Below, in pieces: positions 45,809 through 56,652 of a stretch of DNA of 64,000 nucleotides. Under the pieces are notes generated by a model. The model was not told the origin of the DNA and did no database searches. It saw only the letters and a list, made by a program, of their open reading frames with translations. Numbering within the stretch: the stretch's first letter is position 1; the number at the start of each line of letters is the position of its first letter. A program made the position numbers and the translations under genes. Source of the stretch: Hemicordylus capensis (lineage: Eukaryota; Chordata; Lepidosauria; Squamata; Cordylidae); the NCBI RefSeq assembly GCF_027244095.1, contig NC_069661.1, positions 18,710,001-18,774,000 on the forward strand, written 5' to 3'.

Positions 45809-46861
45809 CAGGTCAAGAATCCTTTATCCGGACTGCTTGGGACCAGAGGTGTTCTGGATTTCGGAATAATGGATCACACTCCTTCCTGCCTTCGTGAGTG
45901 GCAGTGCTTGAGAGGCAGTAAACAAAAGGCAAATAGCAAAGCCTGAGGGGAAGAACTAAAAGGGGAGCTGATGAAGCAACAACAGTGAGTTTATGGGCCT
46001 TAAGCGATCACTCCTGCAAACGGCATGTCATAAGAACATAAGAACATCCCTGCTGGATCAGGCCCAAGGCCCATCTAGTCCAGCATCCTGTTTCGCACAG
46101 TGGCCCACCAGATGCCATTGGGAGCCTACAGTCAGGAGTTGAGGGCATGCCCTCTCACCTGCCATTACTCCCCTGCAACTGGTACTCAGAGGCACCCTGC
46201 CCTTGAGGCAGGAGGTGGCCTACAGCCCTCCGACTAGTAGCCATTGATAGACCTCTGCTCCATGAAGTCATCCAAACCCCTCTTAAAGCCATCCAGGTTG
46301 TTGGCTGTCACCACATCCTGTGGCAGAGAGTTCCACAAGTGGATCACGCATTGTGTGAAAAAGTACTTCCGTTTGTTGGTCCTAGACCTTCTGGCAATCA
46401 ATTTCATGGAGTGACCCCTGGTTGTAGTGTTGTGTGAGAGGGAAAAGAATCTCTCTGTCTCCACTTTCTCCACACCATGCATGATTTTATAGACCTCTAT
46501 CATGTCTCCCCGCAGTCGTCTTTTTTCTAAACTAAAAAGCCCCAGGTGTTGTAGTCTTGCCTCATAGGAAAGGTGCTCTAGTCCCCTGATCACCCTGATG
46601 TCCCGCCCAATCCTGGCCCCAACGCTTCCCAGCTGATTACAGAGCCGCTATAATGATCTCTCTGTTAGCTGCGGGCTTTTTGCTGCTTTGTTATACAGTA
46701 CTGTATATACTCTGTTAGCTGCTGAGCTGGGGCCGGGATTGGTTTGGGGGCTGAGGGGTTTTTTTTGGTGTGAGAGAGGTTGAAGCTACAAGCATTCCCC
46801 CCCACCCCCTCTCAGCATGGTGTCCAGATTTCAGGAGTCCAGATAAAGGATTTCTGACCTG
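45809..46861. mobile_element. Tigger-like (pogo/Tc1-mariner) element interrupted by CR1
   Basis: CAGGTCAAGAATCCTTTATC on the left is matched by GATAAAGGATTTCTGACCTG on the right. Both sides have TA, the mariner target. The internal phrase GCTTGGGACCAGAGGTGTTC followed by TGGATTTCGGAATAATGGA resembles Tigger-derived elements in other amniotes. A minus-strand CR1 occupies about 46030-46605. No transposase is left. Confidence 0.8.
46030..46605 (-). mobile_element. CR1 LINE 3' end, young, nested in Tigger-like element
   Basis: An uninterrupted 119-codon frame (46593-46234; [20 protein letters not shown] to FMEQRSINGY, stop) encodes the ORF2 C-terminus. The 3' end CTTATGTTCTTATG lies at 46030-46043. 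It is the cleanest CR1 C-terminus in the window. Confidence 0.9.
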
Positions 46862-47287
46862 TATGCCTTGTCTCATATTCTGAGAATCCTTTGGCCTGTA
46901 GATGATGCAGGGGCCTCTGAAGGCTGACAAACCAATCACTTCACACAGCCTTCAGGTATCCCACACAAACATTTTGAGCAGCAGCAGCCACCAGATATAT
47001 GGGTGCAGTGTACCAAAATGCTATAAAGGAGAACACCAGAGAACCAGATGTCACCTTGACAAAGTCACTTTATAGTTTACAGTCTTCAACAGTTTCGAAC
47101 ACAATATAAATCTTTTACACAAAGTATTTCATGATTCACATGATTGCAGATGTTATTTTTCCATGGTGGTTTTATATACACAACAATTTTCTCACACACC
47201 AATTATAATTTCACAATGTCAACGTTTGGTGGGGAGGTTGGGGAGAGTCTACAGATCTACAAACTAAGGTTCAGCAGGAAGAGCAGA
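46862..47287. other. Downstream of COQ2, no supported feature
   Basis: Probably includes sequence just beyond the COQ2 transcript end. Nothing else is recognised. Confidence 0.4.
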
Positions 47288-47293
47288 TTTATT
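47288..47293 (-). promoter_or_regulatory. COQ2: Candidate COQ2 poly(A) signal
   Basis: AATAAA on the minus strand, 139 bases after the stop codon. No earlier canonical hexamer follows the stop. Confidence 0.5.
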
Positions 47294-47431
47294 GCCTAGA
47301 CCATATACCGGAAGTAAGAAGTTGATTCATAAAAATTATACAGTCCTCTTAAATGGCCCTTCAACTATGCGTACCGAATAAAAAAAGCATTAACCATTTA
47401 AAAAAAAAAATTGTTTTGGTTCATTTCCTTT

Positions 47432-47608
47432 CTATACAACGTTCAATGCTTTTGTACTAAGTGTTGTTGAAAGGTTTGTTTCTTCTGGATGTTTCCTTTT
47501 TCGTAAGTTTCCAGCTACAATTCCTAAGAAGAATAAGAGTCCTACTGTACGATTAGAAGAAAACTTTTCCCAGCAATCTTCAGGATTGTGTATGTCCAGA
47601 GTGTATAT
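47432..47608 (-). CDS. COQ2: COQ2 last coding exon
   Basis: The acceptor TTTCTTTTCCAG precedes ATATAC. The exon encodes 58 residues: [20 protein letters not shown], then [15 protein letters not shown] and a charged tail [12 protein letters not shown] ... ALNVV with TAG at 47434-47432. IYTLDIH.PEDCW.KF.SNRT.GL..FLGI..GNL is shared with human COQ2. It contains the last membrane helix; the hydrophilic tail diverges as expected. It joins in phase 0 to the Gln that ends the preceding exon. Confidence 0.95.
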   Translation of the reverse strand: MYTLDIHNPEDCWEKFSSNRTVGLLFFLGIVAGNLRKRKHPEETNLSTTLSTKALNVV

Positions 47609-48016
47609 CTGGAAAAGAAACAAAAAATGATCAGTACTAGCATACTCCAGTTTTATTGCAGTATTTGTCAAGTCCAAATGCTCTCCTCTTAAATCTCCCC
47701 CCCCAAGCCCTTTTTTGGGCCAGCCATAAATGTACGCATTTTGTACTATGCATTAAACACAATTCTCTCCTTCCCAAACTGCTCCTGTTCGTAGTAATCA
47801 AATGTATTCTCTCTTGCTTCTCGCATTCTCTCTCCCCCTCTGTTGAAATTTATTTTGAAAAAATCAATTCTGCACTTAGAAAAACCTGATCAGCAGCAGA
47901 TACAACACAAAACAGCTGTTTCATCTGACTCCATCAGTAAGATGGTTAGAAATTTAAGCTGAATCCATAAAACATGCATTTCAAGAATAAAGAGCCAAAC
48001 AAAAGTGAGATCTGAC

Positions 48017-48205
48017 CTGCCGAGCCAAGTGGATGCCTACAGCAGTCATGCCTGCATAGTATGGGAAAGTCTGATCACAATTCATTCCTGTCACAGTAAG
48101 CCCCAAAAGCATCATGGTACCGAAACCACTAAGCCACTGCTTGGTGTTTTCTTGGAACCGGAGTGCTGTCGATTTCACACCAATGACGAGATCGTCTTTT
48201 TTATC
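48017..48205 (-). CDS. COQ2: COQ2 exon with second half of the second Asp motif
   Basis: The exon is 189 bases (63 codons), phase 0 to phase 0, bounded by CTGTAG and GTCAGA. It starts [20 protein letters not shown], where DKKDD completes the second aspartate-rich, Mg-prenyl-diphosphate-binding motif begun in the previous exon. TKQWLSGF and hydrophobic helices follow, ending GIHLARQ. Human has [28 protein letters not shown]. Confidence 0.96.
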
Positions 48206-48663
48206 CTACAGTGAAAGGTTGCAAAGTTGTTAATGAAAAGTCTGAGTGCAATGGCATTCCATAGACCAGTGATCTTCACTGTTTTAAGAGTGGGGGCCGC
48301 ACCCGCTGAGAGGGCTGGTTCTGCAGAGGGAAGGGGAGAGACAAACTGGTGATGGGCAATGGGGGGGGGGTGGCGAGTGAGAGAGCACCCGTGCAAGTGC
48401 TGTGGCTGCAGTGAGAGAGAAAGCACAGGAGGAGGAAGAGGGCATGTTGGCGAGAGCCTTCGCAAGTGCTGTGGACAAACTCACACACACCATATGCTTG
48501 CTCCCCTCCTGCCACTGTGAACAGGGCCAAGGAAAGAGAAGGCGGGGGGTGGGGAGAGAATGAATGAGTGAAAGTGTGCACAGTGGCAGGAGGGGAGCAG
48601 GAAGGAGGGAGAGTGGTGCGCGCAGTGGCCGAGGGGACTAGAGGCAGTGGGGGAGGGGAGAGA

Positions 48664-48668
<5 letters not shown>

Positions 48669-48705
<37 letters not shown>

Positions 48706-48706
48706 C
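48669..48706 (+). repeat. (GT)n(GC)n microsatellite
   Basis: A GT run passing into GC dinucleotides, directly before the hAT-like MITE. Confidence 0.95.
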
Positions 48707-48716
48707 GCCTCTAGGG

Positions 48717-48852
48717 CAGGCCTGCTCAACTTAGGCCCCCCAGCTGTTTTTGGACTACAACTCCCATAATTCTCAGCCACAGCCGCCAATAGCCAGGAAT
48801 TATGGGAATTGTAGGCCAACATCTGCAGGAGGGCCGAAGTTGAGCAGGCCTG
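48717..48852. mobile_element. Short hAT-like MITE, 136 bp
   Basis: CAGGCCTGCTCAACTTAGGC on the left and GAAGTTGAGCAGGCCTG on the right are inverted. Perfect 8-bp CTCTAGGG lies at 48709-48716 and 48853-48860. The interior has inverted ACTACAACTCCCATAAT/ATTATGGGAATTGTAG. Confidence 0.93.
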
Positions 48853-49486
48853 CTCTAGGGTCTGTCTGGGCTGCCAGTGTTCCATGCGCCGTGCAATGAA
48901 GAACAGTGTCATAGACAAGAGGAAGAATAGCACTTTTATACTCTTCTGCTCAGGAATTGGCATTTAGTTGGACTTAATATCAGTAAGAGGCAACCTTGGA
49001 CACGGTGGTCCTGGTCTGAAGCCTCAACCAGCAATTTCAAGGACAAAAGCTGCTGGAGAAGTCACCAAGTCATAAACTGGATGCCTAGCCATAAACAGGA
49101 AGAAAGCAGATGTGAACATCTCTATATCTATATCCACATCTCTACTTATCTAGAGAGAGGTAATATATTTCAAATTAAAAGGAAATTTTTAAAGGCATTA
49201 AATGGGCTCTGTTGTCATTTCCAAATTGTGGGGGAAAGCATGTACCTAGCCATTCTGAAAGCCCTCCTCATCAAGAGAAATTAGGGAAACTCATGAACAG
49301 AATTATAAATCTCCATGCACACAGAACTTAATTGTTTAATGTCTAGTCTGCCTTAACTTGCATAAAAACAACTATGGAGACAGAGAAATTAAAACAGACA
49401 GCAGAACTCCAATAATAAAAAGCCATTTAAAACTCATTGTCAGATTCAATAGGATCAATCAATCAACTGTCAATCAACCTCACTCA

Positions 49487-49702
<216 letters not shown>

Positions 49703-49971
49703 TCAAGAACTTTTCATGTAGAGAGTCCAAGATGCATGCAAGGCAGTTAGACAGCACTTGGAAAAATTTTTTTACATTCTGTGAAATGACTGTGGTGTGT
49801 CCGGGTTATTTAACTTATTTATTTAACTAAAAACTAAACTAGTACACACACACACACACACACGTTTGTAGACCACCCAAAACACAAGTCTCTGGGCGGC
49901 TTACAAAAAATCTGGGATTTTTTTTAAAATCTCAGAGGTGTAGGTTTGTGTCTGGAGCTTGCGGTAAAGGT

Positions 49972-50221
49972 AAAGTGTGCCATCAAGTCGATTTCGACTC
50001 CTGGTGCCCACAGAGCCCTGTGGTTGTCTTTGGTGGAATACAGGAAGGGTTTACCATTGCCTCCTCCAACGCAGTATGAGATTGATACCTTTCGGCATCT
50101 TCCTGTATTGTTGCTGCCCGATATAGGAGTTTCCCATAGTCTGGGAAACACACCAGTGGGGATTCGAACTGGCAACCTTCTGCTTGTTAGTCAAGCATTT
50201 CCCCACTGTGCCATTTATGGT
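49972..50221 (-). mobile_element. Sauria-type SINE, full-length
   Basis: Tail GTGCCATCAAGTCGATTTCG, head end CCCCACTGTGCCATTTATG. GAGCTTGCGGTA on both sides (49956-49967 and 50223-50234) is a 12-bp target duplication, so it is a young copy. Confidence 0.93.
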
Positions 50222-50534
50222 GAGAGCTTGCGGTACCATAGAGAAAACGGCTTATTGAGGAATGAGATTTGTTGCAAAGTTCTCTACCTTTTACCATAAT
50301 AAGCCAGCTAGCTGGAGCTCCTTGAATAGAGCAGAGTAGAAAGAGCCATAAGGCAGAGATCGTCTCCCAAGTGGGGGCCACTCAGGTTTTTAAAAAAAAA
50401 TGTCAGTGTGAGAGCCATTTCCCACTGTGCTGACCTCCACACAATACTGTGCTTTTCTCAGTGCTGGGAGGGCTTGTAAAGAGATGGAGCCCTCTCTGAA
50501 GGGCCCTGTGGGGGAAACAGTGGGAAGGGCTACA

Positions 50535-50728
50535 ACTTCTTGGGAGAGGAGAGCTGGTCTTGTGGTAGCAAGCATGACTTGTCCCCATAGCTAAGCAGGG
50601 TCTGCCCTGGTTGCATATCAATGGGAGCCTTGATGTGTGAGCACTGCAAGATATTCCCTCAGGGGATGAAGCCGCTCTGGGAAGAGCAGAAAGTTTCAAG
50701 TTCCCTCCCTGGTTTCTCCAAGATAGGA
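50535..50728 (+). mobile_element. 5S-headed SINE, 3'-truncated
   Basis: It carries GAGCTGGTCTTGTGGTAGCA, CATAGCTAAGCAGGGTC and GGGAGCCTTGATGTG (C-box region changed). It stops at CTCCAAGATAGG, just before the next copy. Confidence 0.85.
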
Positions 50729-50735
50729 AAAGATT

Positions 50736-51044
50736 TTAAGGAGAGGAGAGCTGGTCTTGTGGTAGCAAGCATGACTTGTCCCCATAGCTAAGCAGGGTCC
50801 GCCCTGGTTGCATATGAAAGGAAGACTGGAAGTGTGAGCATTGTAAGATATTCCCCTCAGGGGATGGAGCCGCTCTGGGAAGAGCAAAAAGGTTCCAAGT
50901 TCCCTCCCTGGCTTCTCCAAGATAGGGCTGAGAGAGATACCTGTCTGCAACCTTGGAGAAGTCGCTGCCAGTCTGTGAAGACAATACTGAGCTAGATAGA
51001 CCAATGGTCTTACTCAGTATATGGCAGCTTCCTATGTTCCTATG
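50736..51044 (+). mobile_element. 5S-headed SINE, full-length
   Basis: Complete order: GAGCTGGTCTTGTGGTAG, AGCTAAGCAGGGTCCGCCCT, CTTGGAGAAGTCGCTGCCAG and GGCAGCTTCCTATGTTCCTA. Confidence 0.9.
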
Positions 51045-51265
51045 AATGGCCTGTGCATCATTCACAAACCAATTTCTGCTGGAGATGGAGTTCCAGTGTA
51101 TCAACCTTTCACACCAACTATCCTAATGACCGGTAGTGGTAGTGGAGCAGAAGTAGTTAGTTAGTGAGGGTCCCTTTACCTGTCCCTGCTTTTCCTCTTC
51201 TCTATGATCCCTGCCTTGACTCCTCAGGTATTTCCTGTAGCGAGTCAGTTCTATTTCCTTTTTAG

Positions 51266-51561
51266 AGAGGAGAGCTGGTCTTGTGGTAGCAAGCATGACT
51301 TGTCCCCATAGCTAAGCAGGATCTGCCCTGGTTGCATATGAATGGGAGACTAGACATGTGAGCACTGCAAGATATTCCCCTCAGGGGATGAAGCCGCTCT
51401 GGGAAGAGCAGAAGGTTTCAAGTTCCCTCCCTGGCTTCTCCAAGATAGGGCTGAGAGAGACTCCTGCCTGCAACCTTGGAGAAGCCGCTGCCAGTCTGTG
51501 AAGACAATACTGAGCTAGATAGACCAATGGTCTGACTCAGTATATGGCAGTTTCCTATGTA
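51266..51561 (+). mobile_element. 5S-headed SINE, full-length
   Basis: Same layout as the preceding copy, with GAATGGGAGACTAGACATGT retaining the C-box. The tail ends GGCAGTTTCCTATGT. Confidence 0.9.
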
Positions 51562-51784
51562 CATTTTAGAGCCTTCTATGCACACTCGCTAAGTGGGTGC
51601 AGGGGCTCAAGGAGGCTCCATTTCCCTTAAATGAGCACCGCCACCCCACTGTCATGCATACACACACTGGGCAAAGCACAGCACTGCACGGTGAGAATGG
51701 CTGCCTCCGCATGGTGCCAGGGGGACTGTGCAGAGTATTCAATTTTGGTGGAAAGGTGGCACATTCTTATGGCCTAATTCTGGG

Positions 51785-51921
51785 GTTCCCAAGGTGTGGC
51801 CTTCTGGATGTTCCTGAACTACATCTCTCATCTTCCCCAGCCACAATAAACTGTAGCTGGGAATGATGGGAGCTGCAGTTCAGCAACATCTGGAGGGCCA
51901 CAGGTTGGGACCCTCTGGTCT
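51785..51921. mobile_element. Probable hAT-like MITE
   Basis: TGGGGTTCCCAAGGTGTGGC and GCCACAGGTTGGGACCCTC are inverted. The interior resembles the other 136-138-bp elements. The target duplication is not clear. Confidence 0.55.
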
Positions 51922-52014
51922 TCTACAGTGAAGGACAGGCTGAGCCCCACTGAGTCCCAGGGCTCCTCCTGGATGCAAGGCAGACATACAGAGACTGCCA
52001 GTACAGCTGAATAG

Positions 52015-52325
52015 GAGGACGACATGGGTTCTGTGGCCACAAGCATGAATTGGCCCCTTTGCTAAGCAGGCTCTGGACTGGTTTGCATCTGAGTGGGAGA
52101 CTACATGTGTGACCACTGTCAGATATTCACATTAGGGGATAGGGCCACTCTGGGAAGATCATCTGCTTGCTTGCATGCAGAAGGTTACAAATTCCCTCCC
52201 TGGCAGCATCTCCAAGATAGGGCTGAGAGAGATTCATACCTGCAACCTTGGAGAAGCCACTGCCAGTCTGTGTAGACAACACTGAGCTGGATGGACTAAT
52301 AGAAGGCAGCTTCCTATGTTTCTGT
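52015..52325 (+). mobile_element. 5S-headed SINE keeping most of a tRNA segment
   Basis: GCTAAGCAGGCTCTGGACTG and GAGTGGGAGACTACATG form the 5S head. The copy then carries ATCTGCTTGCTTGCATGCAG followed by AAGGTTACAAATTCCCTCCC, which is tRNA-like anticodon-arm/B-box sequence lost in the other 5S copies. Confidence 0.88.
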
Positions 52326-52469
52326 GCCGCTGAAGGAGGAGGAGAGTGTCCCAAAGGGGTTCTCAGTATTAAAAGCAGTACAAGGGAAACACCAGAAACA
52401 GCTGCTCGGAGGGATCCTGTGATGGGTTGACCAAGGACAGTGGCTCTTCCCCATATAAGAGAGCCGTCA

Positions 52470-52616
52470 CTTTCCCTCCCTGGCATCTCCAAGATAGGGC
52501 TAGGAGAGACCCCTGCCTGCAACCTTGGAGAAACCACTGCCGGTCTGTGTTGATAATACTGAGCTAGATAGACCAATGGTCTGACTCAGCATAGAGCAGC
52601 TTCCTATGTTCCTATG
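52470..52616 (+). mobile_element. 5'-truncated copy of the 5S/tRNA SINE family
   Basis: Only the body and tail remain (CTTTCCCTCCCTGGCATCTC to CAGCTTCCTATGTTCCTATG). Confidence 0.85.
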
Positions 52617-53004
52617 GAAACAATACCATTTTTGTGGGGTGGGTCCAAACTTATGCAAATTTTCCCATGCCTCCTCCCCACTGCAACTCCCTGGAAAGCT
52701 GCTCCTGAAGATCAGGGGACTCCTGTGAATAGTGTGGGATGTGATAGTGAGGGTGGGGGAACCCCAAGAACTGGGTGGAGGTACGTTCCATGAGAAAAAC
52801 TCCACTTGCAGAAAGTGCCTCTGCCTGCTTTCTGGAGCCCCCACCCCCTGAACCGCCAACCATACCCCACAGCATTCCCAAAGGTCCCATGGCCCTCAGC
52901 TTGCTTTTCAGGAGGTGGCCGTGTGGAAGGGAGATGAGAAAATCCCACTCTGCTTGCACAAAGTTGGGTTCAACTGCATTTTTCTGGCACAAGCTTTTAT
53001 CCAC

Positions 53005-53190
53005 CCCCAGCACAGTACCTCCAGTGACTGTTGCTGGTGTCTATCTTATGTTTCTTTTTAGACTGTGAGCCCTTTGGGGGCAGGGATCCATCTTATTTGT
53101 TTATTATTTCTCTGTGTAAACCGCCTTGAGCCATTTTGGGAAGGGCGGTATAGAAATCGAATTAATAATAATAATAATAATAATAATAAC
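53005..53190 (+). mobile_element. L2-tailed short interspersed repeat, 5'-truncated
   Basis: Contains CCCCAGCACAGTACCTCCAG, TTGCTGGTGTCTATCTTATG, AAACCGCCTTGAGCCATTTT and GGGCGGTATAGAAATCGAAT, then (AAT)n. Confidence 0.8.
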
Positions 53191-53302
53191 CATCATCATC
53201 ATCTTGGGTTGGAGTGCATGAATCAAGAGATATAAGAAAAGGACTCGAGTTCATGAATAAATACTGGAACATTACCATAATATTATAAACAATAGTGTAG
53301 AA

Positions 53303-53440
53303 CAGGCATCCCCAAACTGCGGCCCTCCAGATGTTGCTGAACTACAACTCCCAGCATCCCTAGACACAATTTTTTGTGGCTGGGTATGCTGGAAGTTGTA
53401 GTTCAGCAACATCTGGAGGGCTGCAGTTTGGGGATGCCTG
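53303..53440. mobile_element. Short hAT-like MITE, 138 bp, near-perfect foldback
   Basis: CAGGCATCCCCAAACTGCGG is matched by CTGCAGTTTGGGGATGCCTG. The inverted match continues through CCTCCAGATGTTGCTGAACT. The 8-bp target duplication GTGTAGAA (53295-53302, 53441-53448) is perfect. Confidence 0.94.
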
Positions 53441-53453
53441 GTGTAGAAGGATA

Positions 53454-53886
53454 CAGGTGGCCCTCGTTATCTGGGGTCCCAGCACCTGTGGTTTTGCTTA
53501 TCCATGTACACACAGCCACGTTATCTGTGGTTCTACAAATAGTTTTAAAATTCACCTATCCGCGGTTCCTCAGAGGTCATTTCCGGCCACCATTTTGATG
53601 AACGGAGCTCTTTCTTTAACCCCTCCCTCACTTTTTCATGGAAGATTGGCAGAATTGGGAATTGGGCGGGGAGGCACTGCTGGACACCTGGAAACCTGGA
53701 GAGCACGTTACGTTACTTTATTGCTCTTATTTCTGCCTCCTCCCAGTTTTTTTAAAAAGCTTTTTCAAACCTCCAGGAATCTAACCCTGCTCCCCCATTC
53801 CCATTCATTCAAGGTCTCAATGTCCGTGGTTACAGGCGAGAACGGAACAGGTTCCGGGAACCCCCCAGGATAAGGAGGGCCACCTG
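53454..53886. mobile_element. Tigger-like MITE, 433 bp
   Basis: CAGGTGGCCCTCGTTATC and GATAAGGAGGGCCACCTG are inverted repeats differing by one base (CTCGTTATC on the left, CTCCTTATC as the complement of the right), flanked by TA on both sides. The interior (TTATCTGTGGTT, CTATCCGCGGTTCC) resembles Tigger-derived termini. No transposase frame. Confidence 0.88.
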
Positions 53887-54324
53887 TAGTGTGATTTATT
53901 GCACTCTATTTTAGGGAACTGAGTCAGGGCTATGCAACGAGGAAAGTAGCTCCCAGCAGGAAAGCACGTCTCATCAGTTTCTGCCCCTCCCATGTATGAG
54001 CCTTGTTTCTATTTGCGATGGAAGGTAAATTCCTTCCATTGACTGATATGTGACTAAACACAAAAGAAGGGCAGGGCCTGTGTACCTTTAATTGCTTATG
54101 CAGAAGAGGGCATTTTGGCAAGTGGAGCTTACTCAGTGCACCTGCCAAAAACTCCATCTTCCCTGTAACTACTGAAGAGCCAGGAGCCGGGTCTTCTCTT
54201 ACATCTGGTCGCCAAAGTGGCAGATAATGCATTCAAGAAGACAACATAGGCTGCAGATAGAAATGAACAAGAAAAAATAGTGTCTAAAGCTGGATGGATT
54301 TGAAATGATCTCTTCAGTCTTTGC

Positions 54325-54535
54325 AAGTGTGGTACAGTGGTTAGCATACTGGACTAGGAGCAGAGAGACCAGGGCTCAAACCCTCACTCAGCCAAGAAGC
54401 CTACCAGCAAGTCACTATCTCTGAGCCCAACCCACCTCACAGGGTTGCTGTGAGGATAAAATGAATGAGAGGGAGGAAAGAAAAGAACCATACTGCCTCA
54501 AGCTTCTTAGAGGAAGAACAGGACAGAAATGTAAA
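54325..54535 (+). mobile_element. MIR/CORE-like tRNA-derived SINE
   Basis: GTGGTACAGTGGTTAGCATA, GGGCTCAAACCCTCAC and CACAGGGTTGCTGTGAGGAT follow the same order as in 25828-26085. Confidence 0.65.
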
Positions 54536-54889
54536 CATCATCACACACCACCAAGTCCCTATCAGAATGCCCCATTCATATTAATAGCCTTCACTGCCAT
54601 ACACAAGACTCCTTATTTTTCTTAAACAAATTACCATAGCTAAGCAAAATTTGGGCTGGAAGGATGTATTGATTTCCAGGCCAAGAAATGTTGGCTCAGT
54701 ACACCAGCCAACATTTTACTTGTCAGAATTTTTCACACCCGTCAGGCATCATTTGTCATAGACTAGTAGATTTCCTAAACCCTGTTAATTTCATTGAATA
54801 CTGTGATATCACAGGGAGATACATCGTAAAAAGAGGCAGACATTACAATATGTAACAAGTTGTTCTAGTAAGAACTCATCAGCCCACTT

Positions 54890-55262
54890 TCCTTTCACTG
54901 TCTCTACATCTGGACTAAGTTTGGTGTAAATTGAGGTCCACAAGTCAGATCTCTTGCACCTCAAATGTTCATCTGTCCGCCATCTTGGATCAGGGTGGAT
55001 GTCATCATTACAAACTGCACCATTGAGGTGTCCCTGTGTGTCATTCACTACAGCTGTCCCAAATTTGGTTCAAATCGGTTAGGCAGTCCTCAAGTTAGTG
55101 CACTTGAGCCTCAAAAGTTTGCGTGTCTGCCATCTTGAATTGAAGTGGATAACATCATCACATACCACACCATTAGGGCATCCCTATGTGTCCCTACAGC
55201 TATAGCAAATTTGGTTCAAATCAGTTAGGTGGTTCACAAGTTAGCCCACTTCGCCTCAAAAG
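54890..55262 (+). repeat. Diverged tandem repeat, about 2.5 units of 150-180 bp
   Basis: Recurring words in the same order are AAATTTGGTTCAAATC(A/G)GTT (55058 and 55207), CCATCTTG(G/A)AT (54979 and 55130), CACCATT(G/A)(A/G)GG followed by TCCCT (55020 and 55168), and CCTCAAAAG (55110 and 55253). Beyond 55262 the sequence becomes a GC-rich (GTGCGC)n-containing stretch. Confidence 0.7.
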
Positions 55263-55645
55263 CGAAGTGATGTGCGCGCGCACAAAGTGACGTGCGCGCA
55301 AAGTGACGTGCGCGCGCGCAAAGGACTGCTGGGGTTTTTTGCAAGCAACGTCGGGGAAGGGGCGGCAGGGAGGTGTCCTGCCGCCCCAATTACTTTGAAG
55401 ATTACGGCGCCAAGTGGGAAAGCGGCGGGAGGGGTAAGTAAACCCTCCCGCCGCTCTTAAAGGTACCCCCCACCCCCGGACCGAACCACCCAGCTCCGGA
55501 CCGGTCCGGAGGCTTTTTTAATGGCCTCCAGACCGGACCGGGCCTATCCCTACTGGAGAGTAGGCTAAAAACTGTCGATAGTCACATTGGTCTATTAGAC
55601 CAGTTAGTCCAGATATTGGCCACTGTCTCTGCTGTTTTTGTCAAT

Positions 55646-55876
55646 AGCCCTGTTCAAACATTATGTTGTACCTATGTTCAGATGTCTGTACACTCATACA
55701 TTTGTGTATGTGAAGGTCTTTACTTACATTCATTTTAAGAGTGAACCTGGTATAGATCCCTCCAATATTTGATACAGATAAGTGGACTGCCGTACCTGTG
55801 TTCAACATAACATGTGAATAAATGTACCACTGTATACGGATCGTATGAGTATTAAATGTGATGTGTGAATAGGGCT
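55646..55876. mobile_element. MITE-like element (AGCCC...GGGCT ends), 231 bp
   Basis: AGCCCTGTTCAAACATTATG and ATGTGATGTGTGAATAGGGCT are imperfect inverted ends. The interior aligns with 21793-22053. No clear target duplication. Confidence 0.75.
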
Positions 55877-56407
55877 CATTTTATTGCTTTAACTGTTTTT
55901 ATTATTCTGTTTATGTCATCTGTGACTTCATTGCTGAAAAGTGAGAAGCAGCATCCAAATCTCAAATAAGATAACCTAAATGGCTCACATCCTGAGCAAA
56001 CTTCCATACACCTTGTAACACAACATACACAAAGTTGCACAAGTATATAATAATAATAATAACAACATGCAAAAAAAAATGCACAAATGTGGTTGTGCAG
56101 TAGTACGGCCATTGGAAATAATGGCTGTACTATCACGCAACTGTATTTGCACAATTTTTGCATAGATACAAGAGTGCACTTGGGCAACTGTGTCCACGTG
56201 TGTTACAAGGTGCATGCAAGTTAGCAGAGTGTGTGAGCCAATCGTTCTGACTTGGACCAAGTTCTTCTAGTTGAGTGTGCTCAAGGGGAGTTTCAGACTT
56301 CGGTTTCTTGAGGAGCAATCCTGTCATGCTGTCTAGCAAACTGCTTTTGAAACCCAGGGGAGTCTCAAAAAGTTGATGATGTGGCAAAATGTTCAAAGAA
56401 AGGAAAG

Positions 56408-56652
56408 GTAAAGTGTACCGTTGAGTCGGTGTCAACTCCTGACAACAACAGAGCCCTGTGGTTCTTTGGTAGAATACAGGAAGCGTTTACCATTGCCTCC
56501 TCCCGCGCAGTATGAGATGATGCCTTTCAGCACCTTCCTATACTACTGCTATCCGATATAGGTGTTTCCCATAGTCTGGGAAACATACCAGCGGGGATTC
56601 GAGCTGGCAACCTCTGGCTTGCTAGGCAAACCATTTCCCCACTGTGCTATGA
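56408..56652 (-). mobile_element. Sauria-type SINE, full-length
   Basis: Tail GTGTACCGTTGAGTCGGTGT, body TTCCTATACTACTGCTATCC, head region CCATTTCCCCACTGTGCTAT. Confidence 0.9.

Noticed and set aside
50760-50830. Possible 5S rRNA gene
   Set aside because: Only part of the 5S sequence is present, diverged and fused to a SINE body that occurs several times.
53374-53873. 165-codon plus-strand frame in a COQ2 intron
   Set aside because: It spans a hAT-like MITE and a Tigger-like MITE; the frame is fortuitous.
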